Shown here one piece after another: positions 25,835 through 32,980 of a stretch of 47,899 nt of DNA. Source of the stretch: Saprospiraceae bacterium. Lineage in GTDB: Bacteria > Bacteroidota > Bacteroidia > Chitinophagales > Saprospiraceae. Below the pieces are notes generated by a model. That model ran no database searches, was not told where the DNA came from, and saw only the letters and a list, made by a program, of their open reading frames with translations. Positions within the stretch are counted from its first letter, which is position 1, and every line of letters begins with the position of its first letter. A program made the position numbers and the translations under genes. The DNA lies in NCBI GenBank assembly GCA_020630735.1, contig JAHDIP010000017.1, forward strand, positions 1 through 47,899, in the 5' to 3' direction.

Positions 25835-26383
25835 TTATTCCTTTGGCGAACTATGGTAAATAGCAATAAAGAGAAAAGCCATTTTCATTGGCAAGGTAAT
25901 ATCTTCATCTAGTTCATCTATAATCACCCATTCGCGTGGGTCATTTTCCCATTCGGTATAAATTTCGAAGTAACCATATTTATCTTCTTTAAGTAGCCAC
26001 TCGTTTAGGTTATTTCCCCACTTACTTTTTAGTGTAACAGATTTGGTATTGTTGGTGATGCGCCATTCTCGGACATCATTTTTCCAAAGCATACGAGCCG
26101 TAATGATTTCTCCATTGCCACGTATTTCCCATTGGCTAGGATCATCTTTCCACTTCATACGAATACTTCCGATTTCTTCATCTATTCGATAATCCCATTC
26201 TGTCCAATCGTTTTTCATTTGCCAACGCATGATTAGGTCGCCTTCGATCTCTTCATCGTCTGTATAGATTGTCCATTCTCTAAATTCATCACTCCATTTG
26301 GTACCAACCCCAGTTAGCACTTCTTGAGCATTCAGTTGGAGACAAAGGAAGGAAAGTAGTAAAAGGTTTAATAAGTTTTTCAT
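25835..26383 (-). CDS. Secreted protein of six Trp-rich tandem repeats
   Basis: The product has 182 residues. A signal peptide (MKNLLNLLLLSFLCLQLNAQ) is followed by six repeats of 22-25 residues with the pattern (K/R/L/E)-W-x-(N/D)-(N/D)-x-x-(E/Q)-W-x-(I/L), for example KWKDDPSQWEI, LWKNDVREWRI, KWGNNLNEWLL and EWENDPREWVI. Alternating polar and apolar residues suggest short beta strands, perhaps a small propeller or solenoid. I do not recognise a named family. It is preceded on the same strand by the DUF3127 gene, but a good terminator separates them. Confidence 0.75.
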   Translation of the reverse strand: MKNLLNLLLLSFLCLQLNAQEVLTGVGTKWSDEFREWTIYTDDEEIEGDLIMRWQMKNDWTEWDYRIDEEIGSIRMKWKDDPSQWEIRGNGEIITARMLWKNDVREWRITNNTKSVTLKSKWGNNLNEWLLKEDKYGYFEIYTEWENDPREWVIIDELDEDITLPMKMAFLFIAIYHSSPKE

Positions 26384-26485
26384 TAGAAATAAATCTGTTA
26401 CTAGAATAATGTTTAAAATAAGAAAAATATTGCTTAAGTTATGTTATGGAGGCGTTAAGTCGTTTTATGTTCTATACAAGATACG

Positions 26486-26525
26486 AAAAAAAAGCGCCCC
26501 TATCCAGTATATGAATAAGAGCGCT
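26486..26525 (-). terminator. Intrinsic terminator of the DUF3127 gene
   Basis: On the minus strand an 11-bp stem (AGCGCTCTTAT with ATAGGGGCGCT, including two G-U pairs) precedes eight T residues. It lies 34 bp after the stop codon. Confidence 0.85.
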
Positions 26526-26559
26526 ATTTGGGGGTCTGAAAATTCTTCTAGTTTGCTAC

Positions 26560-26943
26560 TTAGAACGGTAAATCATCGTCTATGCTATTATCTGCTGCAG
26601 GTTCGTCACCAGCAGTAGGGAATGAGCTAGTAGCAGGAGCAGCAGCCGTTTGGGCATTTGCGCCTCCGACAGTTTCTAAACGCCAAGCATCTAGATTAGT
26701 GAAATAGCTGACATTTCCATCTTTTTTGTATTCTCTACCTTTTAGAGAGAAGGTTACTTTTACTTGGTCTCCTTCATTAAATGGTTCTAATTTTTCACAA
26801 TTGCCTTGTACCAGTTGGAATTTAATTAACTGAGTATATGCGCCGTCTTCAGCTTCAAGAACAAATTCACGTTTTTTAAAGGTATCTGTTACTTGAGCAA
26901 CGTCGAATTTTTTGTATAATTTACCTTCTATTTCGAATGCCAT
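26560..26943 (-). CDS. DUF3127 OB-fold protein with SSB-like C-terminal tip
   Basis: The product has 127 residues. The N-terminal 95 form a small OB-like beta domain (MAFEIEGKLYKKFDVAQVTD, FKKREFVLEAEDG, VKVTFSLKGREYKKDG, YFTNLDAWRLE) that I recognise as DUF3127. A low-complexity Ala/Pro/Thr linker then leads to the acidic tip DDDLPF, the same as the tail by which single-stranded-DNA-binding proteins recruit partners such as RecQ, PriA or RecO. It probably works with DNA or DNA-repair factors (inference); its nucleic-acid binding is not established by the sequence. A good promoter lies upstream. Confidence 0.85.
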   Translation of the reverse strand: MAFEIEGKLYKKFDVAQVTDTFKKREFVLEAEDGAYTQLIKFQLVQGNCEKLEPFNEGDQVKVTFSLKGREYKKDGNVSYFTNLDAWRLETVGGANAQTAAAPATSSFPTAGDEPAADNSIDDDLPF

Positions 26944-27005
26944 ATTTTGTAAACTTTAAATTTTTTAATAATAAATAAGCTTGTCTACCTATTTAAAAAC
27001 ACCTT

Positions 27006-27033
27006 CAAAGATACAAAAAAGCTTGTGGTACAA
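27006..27033 (-). promoter_or_regulatory. Promoter of the DUF3127 gene
   Basis: On the minus strand TTG (27031-27033) is followed by a 17-base spacer and TATCTTTG (27006-27013), a full match to the Bacteroidota TAnnTTTG -7 element, 63 bp before the ATG. Confidence 0.65.
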
Positions 27034-27071
27034 TCGGTTATTTACTCTTTTTTATTGATGGGAAAGGCAAT

Positions 27072-27548
27072 TTATTTTGGAGTTGTTAAGCAGTCAATAA
27101 GTGTCTTTAAGGCAATAAATAGCAATTCTTTACCTTCTCGAGTAACTATACCCTCTTCGTCATCGCCTAATGCATCTTCCACAAAGGCTAATAAATCTTC
27201 TTGATCATAGTCTTCAAAAAAAGGATCGATTCGTTTATGAAAGCGACGCTCTGTAGAAGCATTTAAAATACTCCAATTTTCTTCTTCTGTATCGCCTAAT
27301 TGTTTTTCGCTTACAACAGCTACATCAGGATTGGCAACCATAACAGATTTATAAATGATGAGTGCCAGAAATGCTAGATAATCTTGTTCTGCTTTTGTGA
27401 GCAAACTAAAACCATTAGAAATGAGATAGGCAGCTATAGCTGGTTGGTGCTCTAAAAAAACTTTTTCTTCTTCTGGATTATATTGGTTGATATCCAAATC
27501 GCTAGCGACGGTGTCAATTATATTTTCATCAACAAATTTCATATACAT
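27072..27548 (-). CDS. Acidic protein of unknown function
   Basis: The product has 158 residues (or 156 from the second Met). It is helical and rich in Asp/Glu (DQEDLLAFVEDALGDDEEG), with a hydrophobic middle (YLAFLALIIYKSVMVA) that looks like a buried helix rather than a membrane span. I do not recognise a family. It starts 2 bp after the stop of the giant OmpA-like gene, which indicates co-translation in one operon. Confidence 0.7.
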   Translation of the reverse strand: MYMKFVDENIIDTVASDLDINQYNPEEEKVFLEHQPAIAAYLISNGFSLLTKAEQDYLAFLALIIYKSVMVANPDVAVVSEKQLGDTEEENWSILNASTERRFHKRIDPFFEDYDQEDLLAFVEDALGDDEEGIVTREGKELLFIALKTLIDCLTTPK

Positions 27549-27550
27549 TA

Positions 27551-30500
27551 TTAATCTAGTAATTCTATAATTTTTAGTTCTACTCGTTGGTTTTTCTTTC
27601 TGCCTTCGAGTGTCTCATTCGAAGCTATAGGCTTCGTTTTTCCATAACCATGGTATTGAATACGTTTATTAGGAATACCCTTTTGAATAAAATAGTTAGC
27701 CACCTCTTTTGCTCGATCGTGCGAGAGTTGGTTAGCAAAGTCGTGACTACACCATCCATTACTATGACCACCAACTTCAATCACTAAGTTCGTATTTTTT
27801 TTCAAAAAATCAACTACTCTATTCAATTCAGTATTTGATAAGTTTTTAAGTGAAGCTTTATTGGCATCAAAGAAAACATTGTTCATAGGTATTACTTGAC
27901 CCACTTTTATAGGAAGCAATAAAATGTCCATCTCGAGTTCCTGATATTTCAGATTTTCCGTCAAAAGAGGTTTAGGTTTTACCGTCTGTATTGGGGTAGT
28001 GGTATTTGTTTTTTTCTTTTCTTCCTGAATTTGGGTTTCGATTTTTTCTTCCAATGTTTTTCGTAGTTGTTTCTCTTTATCTTTTTTAAGGAGGTAATCA
28101 AACTCTCTGTTTATTTCTTTTTCGAGCGGTTCTCTAAGTTCAGAACGTAAGTCTTCTTGTACTTCTTCTTTTATTGTCTTTCTGATATCTTGTTTTATTT
28201 TAGAAACAATTTCATCTTCTTCATTTGTAGAAATAACTTTTTTAATATCTTTTCTTATCTGTTGGGTTATATCTTCTTCAAAGTTTTTTCTTACGTCTTC
28301 TTTTATCGTATTCCTAAAACGCTTTTTTGTATGGTTATCTAGAGCTTGTTCCTGTTCTTTAGCAAGGTCATCGAAGAGCGCCTTAAAAAGCTCTAGTTTT
28401 ATTTGATTCGAAAATTCTTTTTCTAGATCGTCTTGTACTTCTTGTTTGTATTGTTCAAATGCTTCATCAGTAAGATCTTGTTCATTGTTTGGACTAGTTG
28501 CCGAAGAAGGATTGGTGATAGACGAATCTGTTTTTGGAGGTGTTTCGGTCGTTTCCTTCTTTTTGAATTTTTCGAAACGCTTTTTCATATCAGAAAGCTC
28601 TTGATCTTCTGTAGGGTCTTCAGGATTCATTACCGAAGACGGAGCATTATTATTAGGCGTATGGTGTTTTTTAAATTTCTTTTTCATAGCATCAAGTTCA
28701 ACATCACTATTACTTGTAGAACTATTAGTGACACTCGTTTCGTCTTTCTCCTCCTTTTCCTCTTTAAGAATTTTGATATACTGCTTTTTTAAAGCATTCA
28801 ACTCAGGATCAGATCGGTGTAGTTTCCTATTTGGAGGATTACTCGATTGTAAGTCAGACGTTTTATTCCGTTTTTTTTCGATTGTACCAATTTCTTTGTT
28901 TAGTTTGTTCAGGCTAAGTTGTAGTTTTTCTATTTCAGGATCAGTTGTTTTTTTTGATGAATTAGACTGAAAGGAAGCAGGATCGCCATCAGAATCAAGC
29001 ACTTCTAGTTCAAGACCAGAAAGTTCCATATTTTCACTTACGGAAAAATATCCATCGACTTCAGCATACATGCCTATATCTTCACCAAAGGGCAAAATAA
29101 GTTGATATTCGCCATCCTCTTTTGCATTCAAACTACGGTTATCATTTTCATTGTCTAGTTGTTGATATTTTAGTTTAGCAGAAATAGGTTGCTGCGTCTC
29201 AGCATCAATAATACGACCAGTGATTAGAGTGACAGGTTCAGGTTGTATCTCTTTGGGTAAACGAATACGGTATAAGTCTGACATTCCTTGAGTGTTGTCA
29301 GAAGCGAAGTAAGCGTATTCGCCAGATGCTGGAATGGTATAGTTATAGTCATTATGCTTTGTATTGATATTAGGGCCAAGATTTTGTGGTTTTGTCCAGT
29401 TGGTCCAAGTGTCATCTTTTCTCCTACTCATAAACATATCATAACCACCATAGCCAGGGTGTCCGTTGCTAGAGAAGTAAATTGTTTTTCCATCGGCAGC
29501 CAAAAAAACACTATTTTCAGAAGCGACACTATTAATAGTTGACCCCATATTTTTGGGTTCGCTCCATTCTTCATTGCTACCTTTAAAAGAAACATAAAGA
29601 TCTCTTTCTCCAAAACCTTCCTTTCGTTCGACAGACATTAAAATAATATTACCATCAATGTTGACATGGTAATTAACAAATTTATTGTCATTATAATGAT
29701 TTTTGATTTTTAGTGTTTTAGGACGTGTCCAAACTCTACCTTTTTTGTAGGAAACCGAAATGCCATCCTTCGCATTACTTCGATAGTCATTAGCAAGGTA
29801 TAAGATATCTCCAGCGGGATTCATGGAGACAACAAAGTTGTGGTCTTTGTCGTTGAGAGGAGGACCAATATTAACAGCTCTACTCCACGAAAAATCAGGC
29901 TCTCGAAAAGCTACCCAGATGTCATCGTGATTTTCTTCACCAATATTTTGTGGGTGGTATTTTCTAGCAAAATACAATGTTTGACCATCAGGCGAAATAA
30001 TTGGTAAACGTTCAGGAACGGTAGAGTTGACCTGGACGGATAGACGTTCTGCTTTTTCTACATCCGATTCATATTCTAGTACATCAATTTCTTTAGCCTT
30101 AATGGGGACACTACTAGAAGAAATAGCAATAGCATCTATTTGGTTGCTGCCTTCTATTGCTTTTGTATTCAGCTCAAGTTTCAGTTCTTTTACCTTATAA
30201 CCTGTTCGATCAAAAGTATGTCGAAACAATTGTTTTTGACCTGCGAATTTGGGATTCTTATTTTCGTAAATTTTATATTTTTTTCCATTAGTATCAAATA
30301 AATAAATCCGAGCAATAGCTCCAGCATTGAGACTTTCAGCTACGGCTACTTGTTGGATACTCATAGCTTGCTTAAACTCTACTCGTATAAACTCACCAGT
30401 ATTGGACGCTTCTTTTTTTGGTACCCAAGCCATTTGGGTAAGCCTAGTATTGAAGATAGCATTCGGTACACCAAGCACTTGATTGGCAGAGTAATCTTTG

Positions 30501-30610
30501 TCACCAAATTGACTAGAAAAAGCGACAACTTTTGAAGCCCATTGTGTTGTTTGAGCAATGCTAGTAGATGCACTATATAAAAGTGCTATTAAAATGAATA
30601 AACGGTTCAT
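27551..30610 (-). CDS. Large OmpA-family protein with discoidin-like, PD40 and coiled-coil regions
   Basis: The product has 1019 residues. After a signal peptide (MNRLFILIALLYSASTSIAQ) come a beta-rich, discoidin-like domain (about 20-165); PD40/WD40-like blades (about 190-460, e.g. DGKTIYFSSNGHPGYGGYDMF); a CarboxypepD_reg-like beta domain (about 465-540); a long Glu/Lys-rich, largely coiled-coil region (about 560-880); and a C-terminal OmpA peptidoglycan-binding domain (about 905-1019). In the OmpA domain the usual diaminopimelate-contacting Asp is Asn951 (GHSNGW), while Arg966 (SHDRA) is kept. It probably spans from peptidoglycan to the outer membrane. It sits downstream of a LytTR regulator gene with 73 bp between, and upstream of the acidic protein. 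Confidence 0.88.
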   Translation of the reverse strand: MNRLFILIALLYSASTSIAQTTQWASKVVAFSSQFGDKDYSANQVLGVPNAIFNTRLTQMAWVPKKEASNTGEFIRVEFKQAMSIQQVAVAESLNAGAIARIYLFDTNGKKYKIYENKNPKFAGQKQLFRHTFDRTGYKVKELKLELNTKAIEGSNQIDAIAISSSSVPIKAKEIDVLEYESDVEKAERLSVQVNSTVPERLPIISPDGQTLYFARKYHPQNIGEENHDDIWVAFREPDFSWSRAVNIGPPLNDKDHNFVVSMNPAGDILYLANDYRSNAKDGISVSYKKGRVWTRPKTLKIKNHYNDNKFVNYHVNIDGNIILMSVERKEGFGERDLYVSFKGSNEEWSEPKNMGSTINSVASENSVFLAADGKTIYFSSNGHPGYGGYDMFMSRRKDDTWTNWTKPQNLGPNINTKHNDYNYTIPASGEYAYFASDNTQGMSDLYRIRLPKEIQPEPVTLITGRIIDAETQQPISAKLKYQQLDNENDNRSLNAKEDGEYQLILPFGEDIGMYAEVDGYFSVSENMELSGLELEVLDSDGDPASFQSNSSKKTTDPEIEKLQLSLNKLNKEIGTIEKKRNKTSDLQSSNPPNRKLHRSDPELNALKKQYIKILKEEKEEKDETSVTNSSTSNSDVELDAMKKKFKKHHTPNNNAPSSVMNPEDPTEDQELSDMKKRFEKFKKKETTETPPKTDSSITNPSSATSPNNEQDLTDEAFEQYKQEVQDDLEKEFSNQIKLELFKALFDDLAKEQEQALDNHTKKRFRNTIKEDVRKNFEEDITQQIRKDIKKVISTNEEDEIVSKIKQDIRKTIKEEVQEDLRSELREPLEKEINREFDYLLKKDKEKQLRKTLEEKIETQIQEEKKKTNTTTPIQTVKPKPLLTENLKYQELEMDILLLPIKVGQVIPMNNVFFDANKASLKNLSNTELNRVVDFLKKNTNLVIEVGGHSNGWCSHDFANQLSHDRAKEVANYFIQKGIPNKRIQYHGYGKTKPIASNETLEGRKKNQRVELKIIELLD

Positions 30611-30683
30611 ATGTAAACTCTCTTTACAAGGTGTAGTAGGTTTTTTAAGAGTAAGACATTATTCTTTGGATGATACGAAGTTT

Positions 30684-31433
30684 TTAATTCATATTGGCCA
30701 ATAGATGAAGCAATGCTTCTCTCTTTCTATTGGATACTTCAATTGTCAAGCCATCTGTTGTTTCAATTAAACCTTGTTTGCCTTTTATAAATTTTCGGAC
30801 ATACTTCAGGTTAATCAAATGTGATTTGTGTGCTCTAAAAAAGTTTTTGTCCCGCAAAATATCTTCGTAATGTTTTAATGTTTTAGTGATTAAAACAGAT
30901 GTTCCATTTAGTAGGTGTACGGTTGTATAATTATCCTGTGCTTCGCACCGAACAATATCATCAAAGTTTACAAAAATAAAACCATTAGTGGTGTTAAGTG
31001 CTATTTTGTTAATTTGCCTTGATGATAAGGCAATTTTTAATAATGCTAAACGTTTGGCACGACTTGGTTTGCCTTGAATATTGTACACTTTTTCAACAGC
31101 ACTAATTAGGGCATCAATATCAATCGGTTTTAAGAGATAATCTATAGCCGAAAATTTGAAAGCAGGAAGTGCATACTGATCATAGGCTGTTGTAAAAATT
31201 ACCTCAAACGGTATATCGTCATCATAATATTCAAGTAAGGAAAAACCACTCTCAATTGGCATTTGGATATCTAGAAATAAGATGTCAGGCGTTTTTTCTT
31301 TTAATAACTCTAAAGCTTCTTGTACTGATTGTGCCATGCCAATGATTTCGACGGAATCACAATATTCTTCACATAAAGCTTTTAGCATTCTCCTACTTTT
31401 GGCTTCATCGTCAACAATGATCGCTTTCATCAT
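30684..31433 (-). CDS. LytTR-family response regulator
   Basis: The product has 249 residues. The receiver domain (1-125) has the acidic pocket VDDEAKS, phospho-acceptor Asp55 (LFLDIQMP), a Thr in TTAYDQYA and Lys in YLLKPID. The C-terminal LytTR DNA-binding domain (about 145-249) has VNFDDIVRCEAQDNYTTVHL and FFRAHKSHLINLKYV. Such regulators answer to LytS-like or 7TMR-type kinases; none is adjacent, so it is an orphan here. The leader contains a terminator/antiterminator-like structure (31489-31550). The downstream OmpA/PD40 gene is a candidate target, or part of the same transcript. Confidence 0.93.
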   Translation of the reverse strand: MMKAIIVDDEAKSRRMLKALCEEYCDSVEIIGMAQSVQEALELLKEKTPDILFLDIQMPIESGFSLLEYYDDDIPFEVIFTTAYDQYALPAFKFSAIDYLLKPIDIDALISAVEKVYNIQGKPSRAKRLALLKIALSSRQINKIALNTTNGFIFVNFDDIVRCEAQDNYTTVHLLNGTSVLITKTLKHYEDILRDKNFFRAHKSHLINLKYVRKFIKGKQGLIETTDGLTIEVSNRKREALLHLLANMN

Positions 31434-31488
31434 TTATTGTTTGAGTATAATAAAAATGCTAAGATACGGCTTTTAGTAGAAAAGGCTT

Positions 31489-31550
31489 AAAAAAGAAAGG
31501 GCTTAACTGCTTTTGCGATAGTTAAGCCCCCGTTGATCCTCTGGGGTTAA
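31489..31550 (-). promoter_or_regulatory. Attenuator-like leader of the LytTR regulator gene
   Basis: On the minus strand TTAACCCC (31543-31550) can pair with GGGGcTTAA (31522-31530, one bulged C). Alternatively GGGCTTAACT (31520-31529) pairs perfectly with AGTTAAGCCC (31499-31508), followed by TTTCTTTTTT. The two stems share GGGCTTAA and exclude each other, the classic antiterminator/terminator arrangement, about 56 bases before the start codon. Confidence 0.55.
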
Positions 31551-31570
31551 GAGAATGTGTGTATGTTTTC

Positions 31571-31606
31571 TTATAGTAGGGTAATGAAAGCCGTTTTAGA
31601 TTTCAT
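31571..31606 (-). CDS. Possible 11-residue leader peptide 2
   Basis: Minus-strand ATG-to-TAA frame of 11 codons, MKSKTAFITLL, located just upstream of the attenuator-like stems. Its ATG overlaps the stop of leader peptide 1 (ATGA). Such short frames arise by chance; the overlap and position are the only support. Confidence 0.2.
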   Translation of the reverse strand: MKSKTAFITLL

Positions 31607-31638
31607 AGCTTTATATTAGATGTGTAGGTTGCTTTCAT
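31603..31638 (-). CDS. Possible 11-residue leader peptide 1
   Basis: Minus-strand frame MKATYTSNIKL, whose TGA overlaps the ATG of the next short frame by four bases (ATGA). If real, the two would be translationally coupled. There is no database support to hand. Confidence 0.18.
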   Translation of the reverse strand: MKATYTSNIKL

Positions 31639-31713
31639 TGCTGGTGTAAAATTAAACTTTCTGAAATCAAAAATCCTCGAAAAAATTCGCTAATTCTGGG
31701 AATAATACATTTT

Positions 31714-31736
31714 TTTTTCCCATATATAGGGAAAAA
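31714..31736. promoter_or_regulatory. Palindrome 45 bp before the HTH regulator
   Basis: TTTTTCCC-ATATATA-GGGAAAAA is a perfect 8-bp inverted repeat in the divergent region upstream of the HTH gene. It could be an autoregulatory operator. Apart from this and the leader structures, 31434-31781 holds nothing else I can support. Confidence 0.4.
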
Positions 31737-31781
31737 CGCCCTTATTTTTGACTATTTTTCCGATTTTTGAGAAAAAATGCC

Positions 31782-32801
31782 ATGATGAAAAAGAAAACTA
31801 AATCACTTCAGTATTTACTTTTCAAGCAAATTAAGCGAAAAAGTAGTGATCCAAAAGAGTGTGCTAACGAAATAGCTAGCCTTCTCGGATTAGCTACAAG
31901 TAGTGTTTATCGCCGAATAAATTGTGAATCGAACATCAATATGGATGAATTGATGAAACTTGTAAAATACTATAATATCTCTCTTGATAATTTATTATTT
32001 ACGAATACTTCTAATGTTTCTTTTGATTTTGAGGCATTAGAAAGACCTATTCAGTCTATTGATGGTTTTATACAAAACATAGAAGATGATTTATTATTTA
32101 TGCGACAACATAAAGATATGAAGATTAGTTATGCGAGTAAGGACATTCCAATATTTCATTTTTTTAACTTTAAAGAACTTACTCTATTTAAGTTTTTTAT
32201 TTGGGGTCGAACTATTTGGGAATTACCTGACTTACAAGATAAAAAATTTAGCCTCAAAAAATTTAGTGTAGGAAAAAAAGTGTTGAACCGTACACGTTCA
32301 ATTTTGGAACTCTACAATAAAATAGAAGGTACAGAAATATGGTCAACGAGTATACTAGACAATACCTTGAGTCAAATAAATTATTATGTTTACAGTGAGT
32401 TATTTGAAAAACCTGAAGAAGCTTTACTTCTTTGTAAACAGCTAAGAACCTTGTTGGACCATTTATACGAAATCGCCCGTTTGGGGAAAAAGTTTTCGTA
32501 TGGAGTTGAACCTGAAGAAAAAGGAACATTTTCATTATATCAGAACGAACTCACATTGATCAATAATACTATTCTAGCTGAGAGCAGTAGATTTAACGCG
32601 GTTTATCTAACCGTAGATACTCCTAATTTTATGAAGAGTGATGATGATAAATTATGTAATTATAAGAAGGAATGGTTTGAGAAAATAAAACGCCGTTCAC
32701 AATTAATATCTGTAGAAGCAGAAAGAAGTAGAGTGCGCTTTTTTAATCAACTAAATAAACGCTTGAATATTGCAGAAGCGAATATTAGAAGTACAATTTG
32801 A
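31782..32801 (+). CDS. DNA-binding regulator with N-terminal helix-turn-helix and unknown C-terminal domain
   Basis: I start it at the ATG at 31782 (339 residues); the open frame runs back to a TTG at 31767. The first 75 residues look like a Cro/cI-type HTH: ECANEIASLLGLATSSVYRRINCESNINMDELMKLVKYYNISLDNLLF. The remaining 260 residues are helical with aromatic patches (FHFFNFKELTLFKFFIWGRTIWELPD) and no family I recognise; a basic C-terminus (RSRVRFFNQLNKRLNIAEAN) follows. The layout is that of large Bacteroidota XRE-like regulators with a sensor region. Divergent from the LytTR gene; target unknown. Confidence 0.7.
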   Translation: MMKKKTKSLQYLLFKQIKRKSSDPKECANEIASLLGLATSSVYRRINCESNINMDELMKLVKYYNISLDNLLFTNTSNVSFDFEALERPIQSIDGFIQNIEDDLLFMRQHKDMKISYASKDIPIFHFFNFKELTLFKFFIWGRTIWELPDLQDKKFSLKKFSVGKKVLNRTRSILELYNKIEGTEIWSTSILDNTLSQINYYVYSELFEKPEEALLLCKQLRTLLDHLYEIARLGKKFSYGVEPEEKGTFSLYQNELTLINNTILAESSRFNAVYLTVDTPNFMKSDDDKLCNYKKEWFEKIKRRSQLISVEAERSRVRFFNQLNKRLNIAEANIRSTI

Positions 32802-32820
32802 GGGAAGAACTACAAAAGAA

Positions 32821-32851
32821 ATCCCGAACCTTCTAATCGAAAATTCGGGAT
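32821..32851 (+). terminator. Hairpin behind the HTH regulator
   Basis: ATCCCGAA (32821-32828) pairs with TTCGGGAT (32844-32851), 20 bp after the stop. It lacks a proper T-tract, so it is a weak terminator at best. Confidence 0.45.
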
Positions 32852-32868
32852 AACGTATGTTTTATAGG

Positions 32869-32975
32869 ATATACCTACTGGTATTTAGTTTAAGGATCAT
32901 CATCGGTAGCTATCTTTTGATTCTCATTAGCTTTAATCGTTTGACAATCCGAAAACCCACTTTGGTGTCAGTATA
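32869..32975 (-). repeat. Dispersed ~105-bp repeat (family C), copy 4
   Basis: Nearly identical to the block at 4217-4322: ATACCTACTGGTATTTAG, AAGGATCATCATCGGTAGC, TTAGCTTTAATCGTTTGAC and CCACTTTGGTGTCAGTATA. It lies between the HTH gene and pckA, directly after the pckA stop, and may serve as part of the pckA 3' untranslated region. Confidence 0.8.
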
Positions 32976-32980
32976 GTTTG

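Noticed and set aside
28157-28970. Plus-strand frames rich in Phe/Ser opposite the coiled-coil region
   Set aside because: They mirror the Glu/Lys-rich coding of the OmpA-like gene and have the composition expected of antisense.
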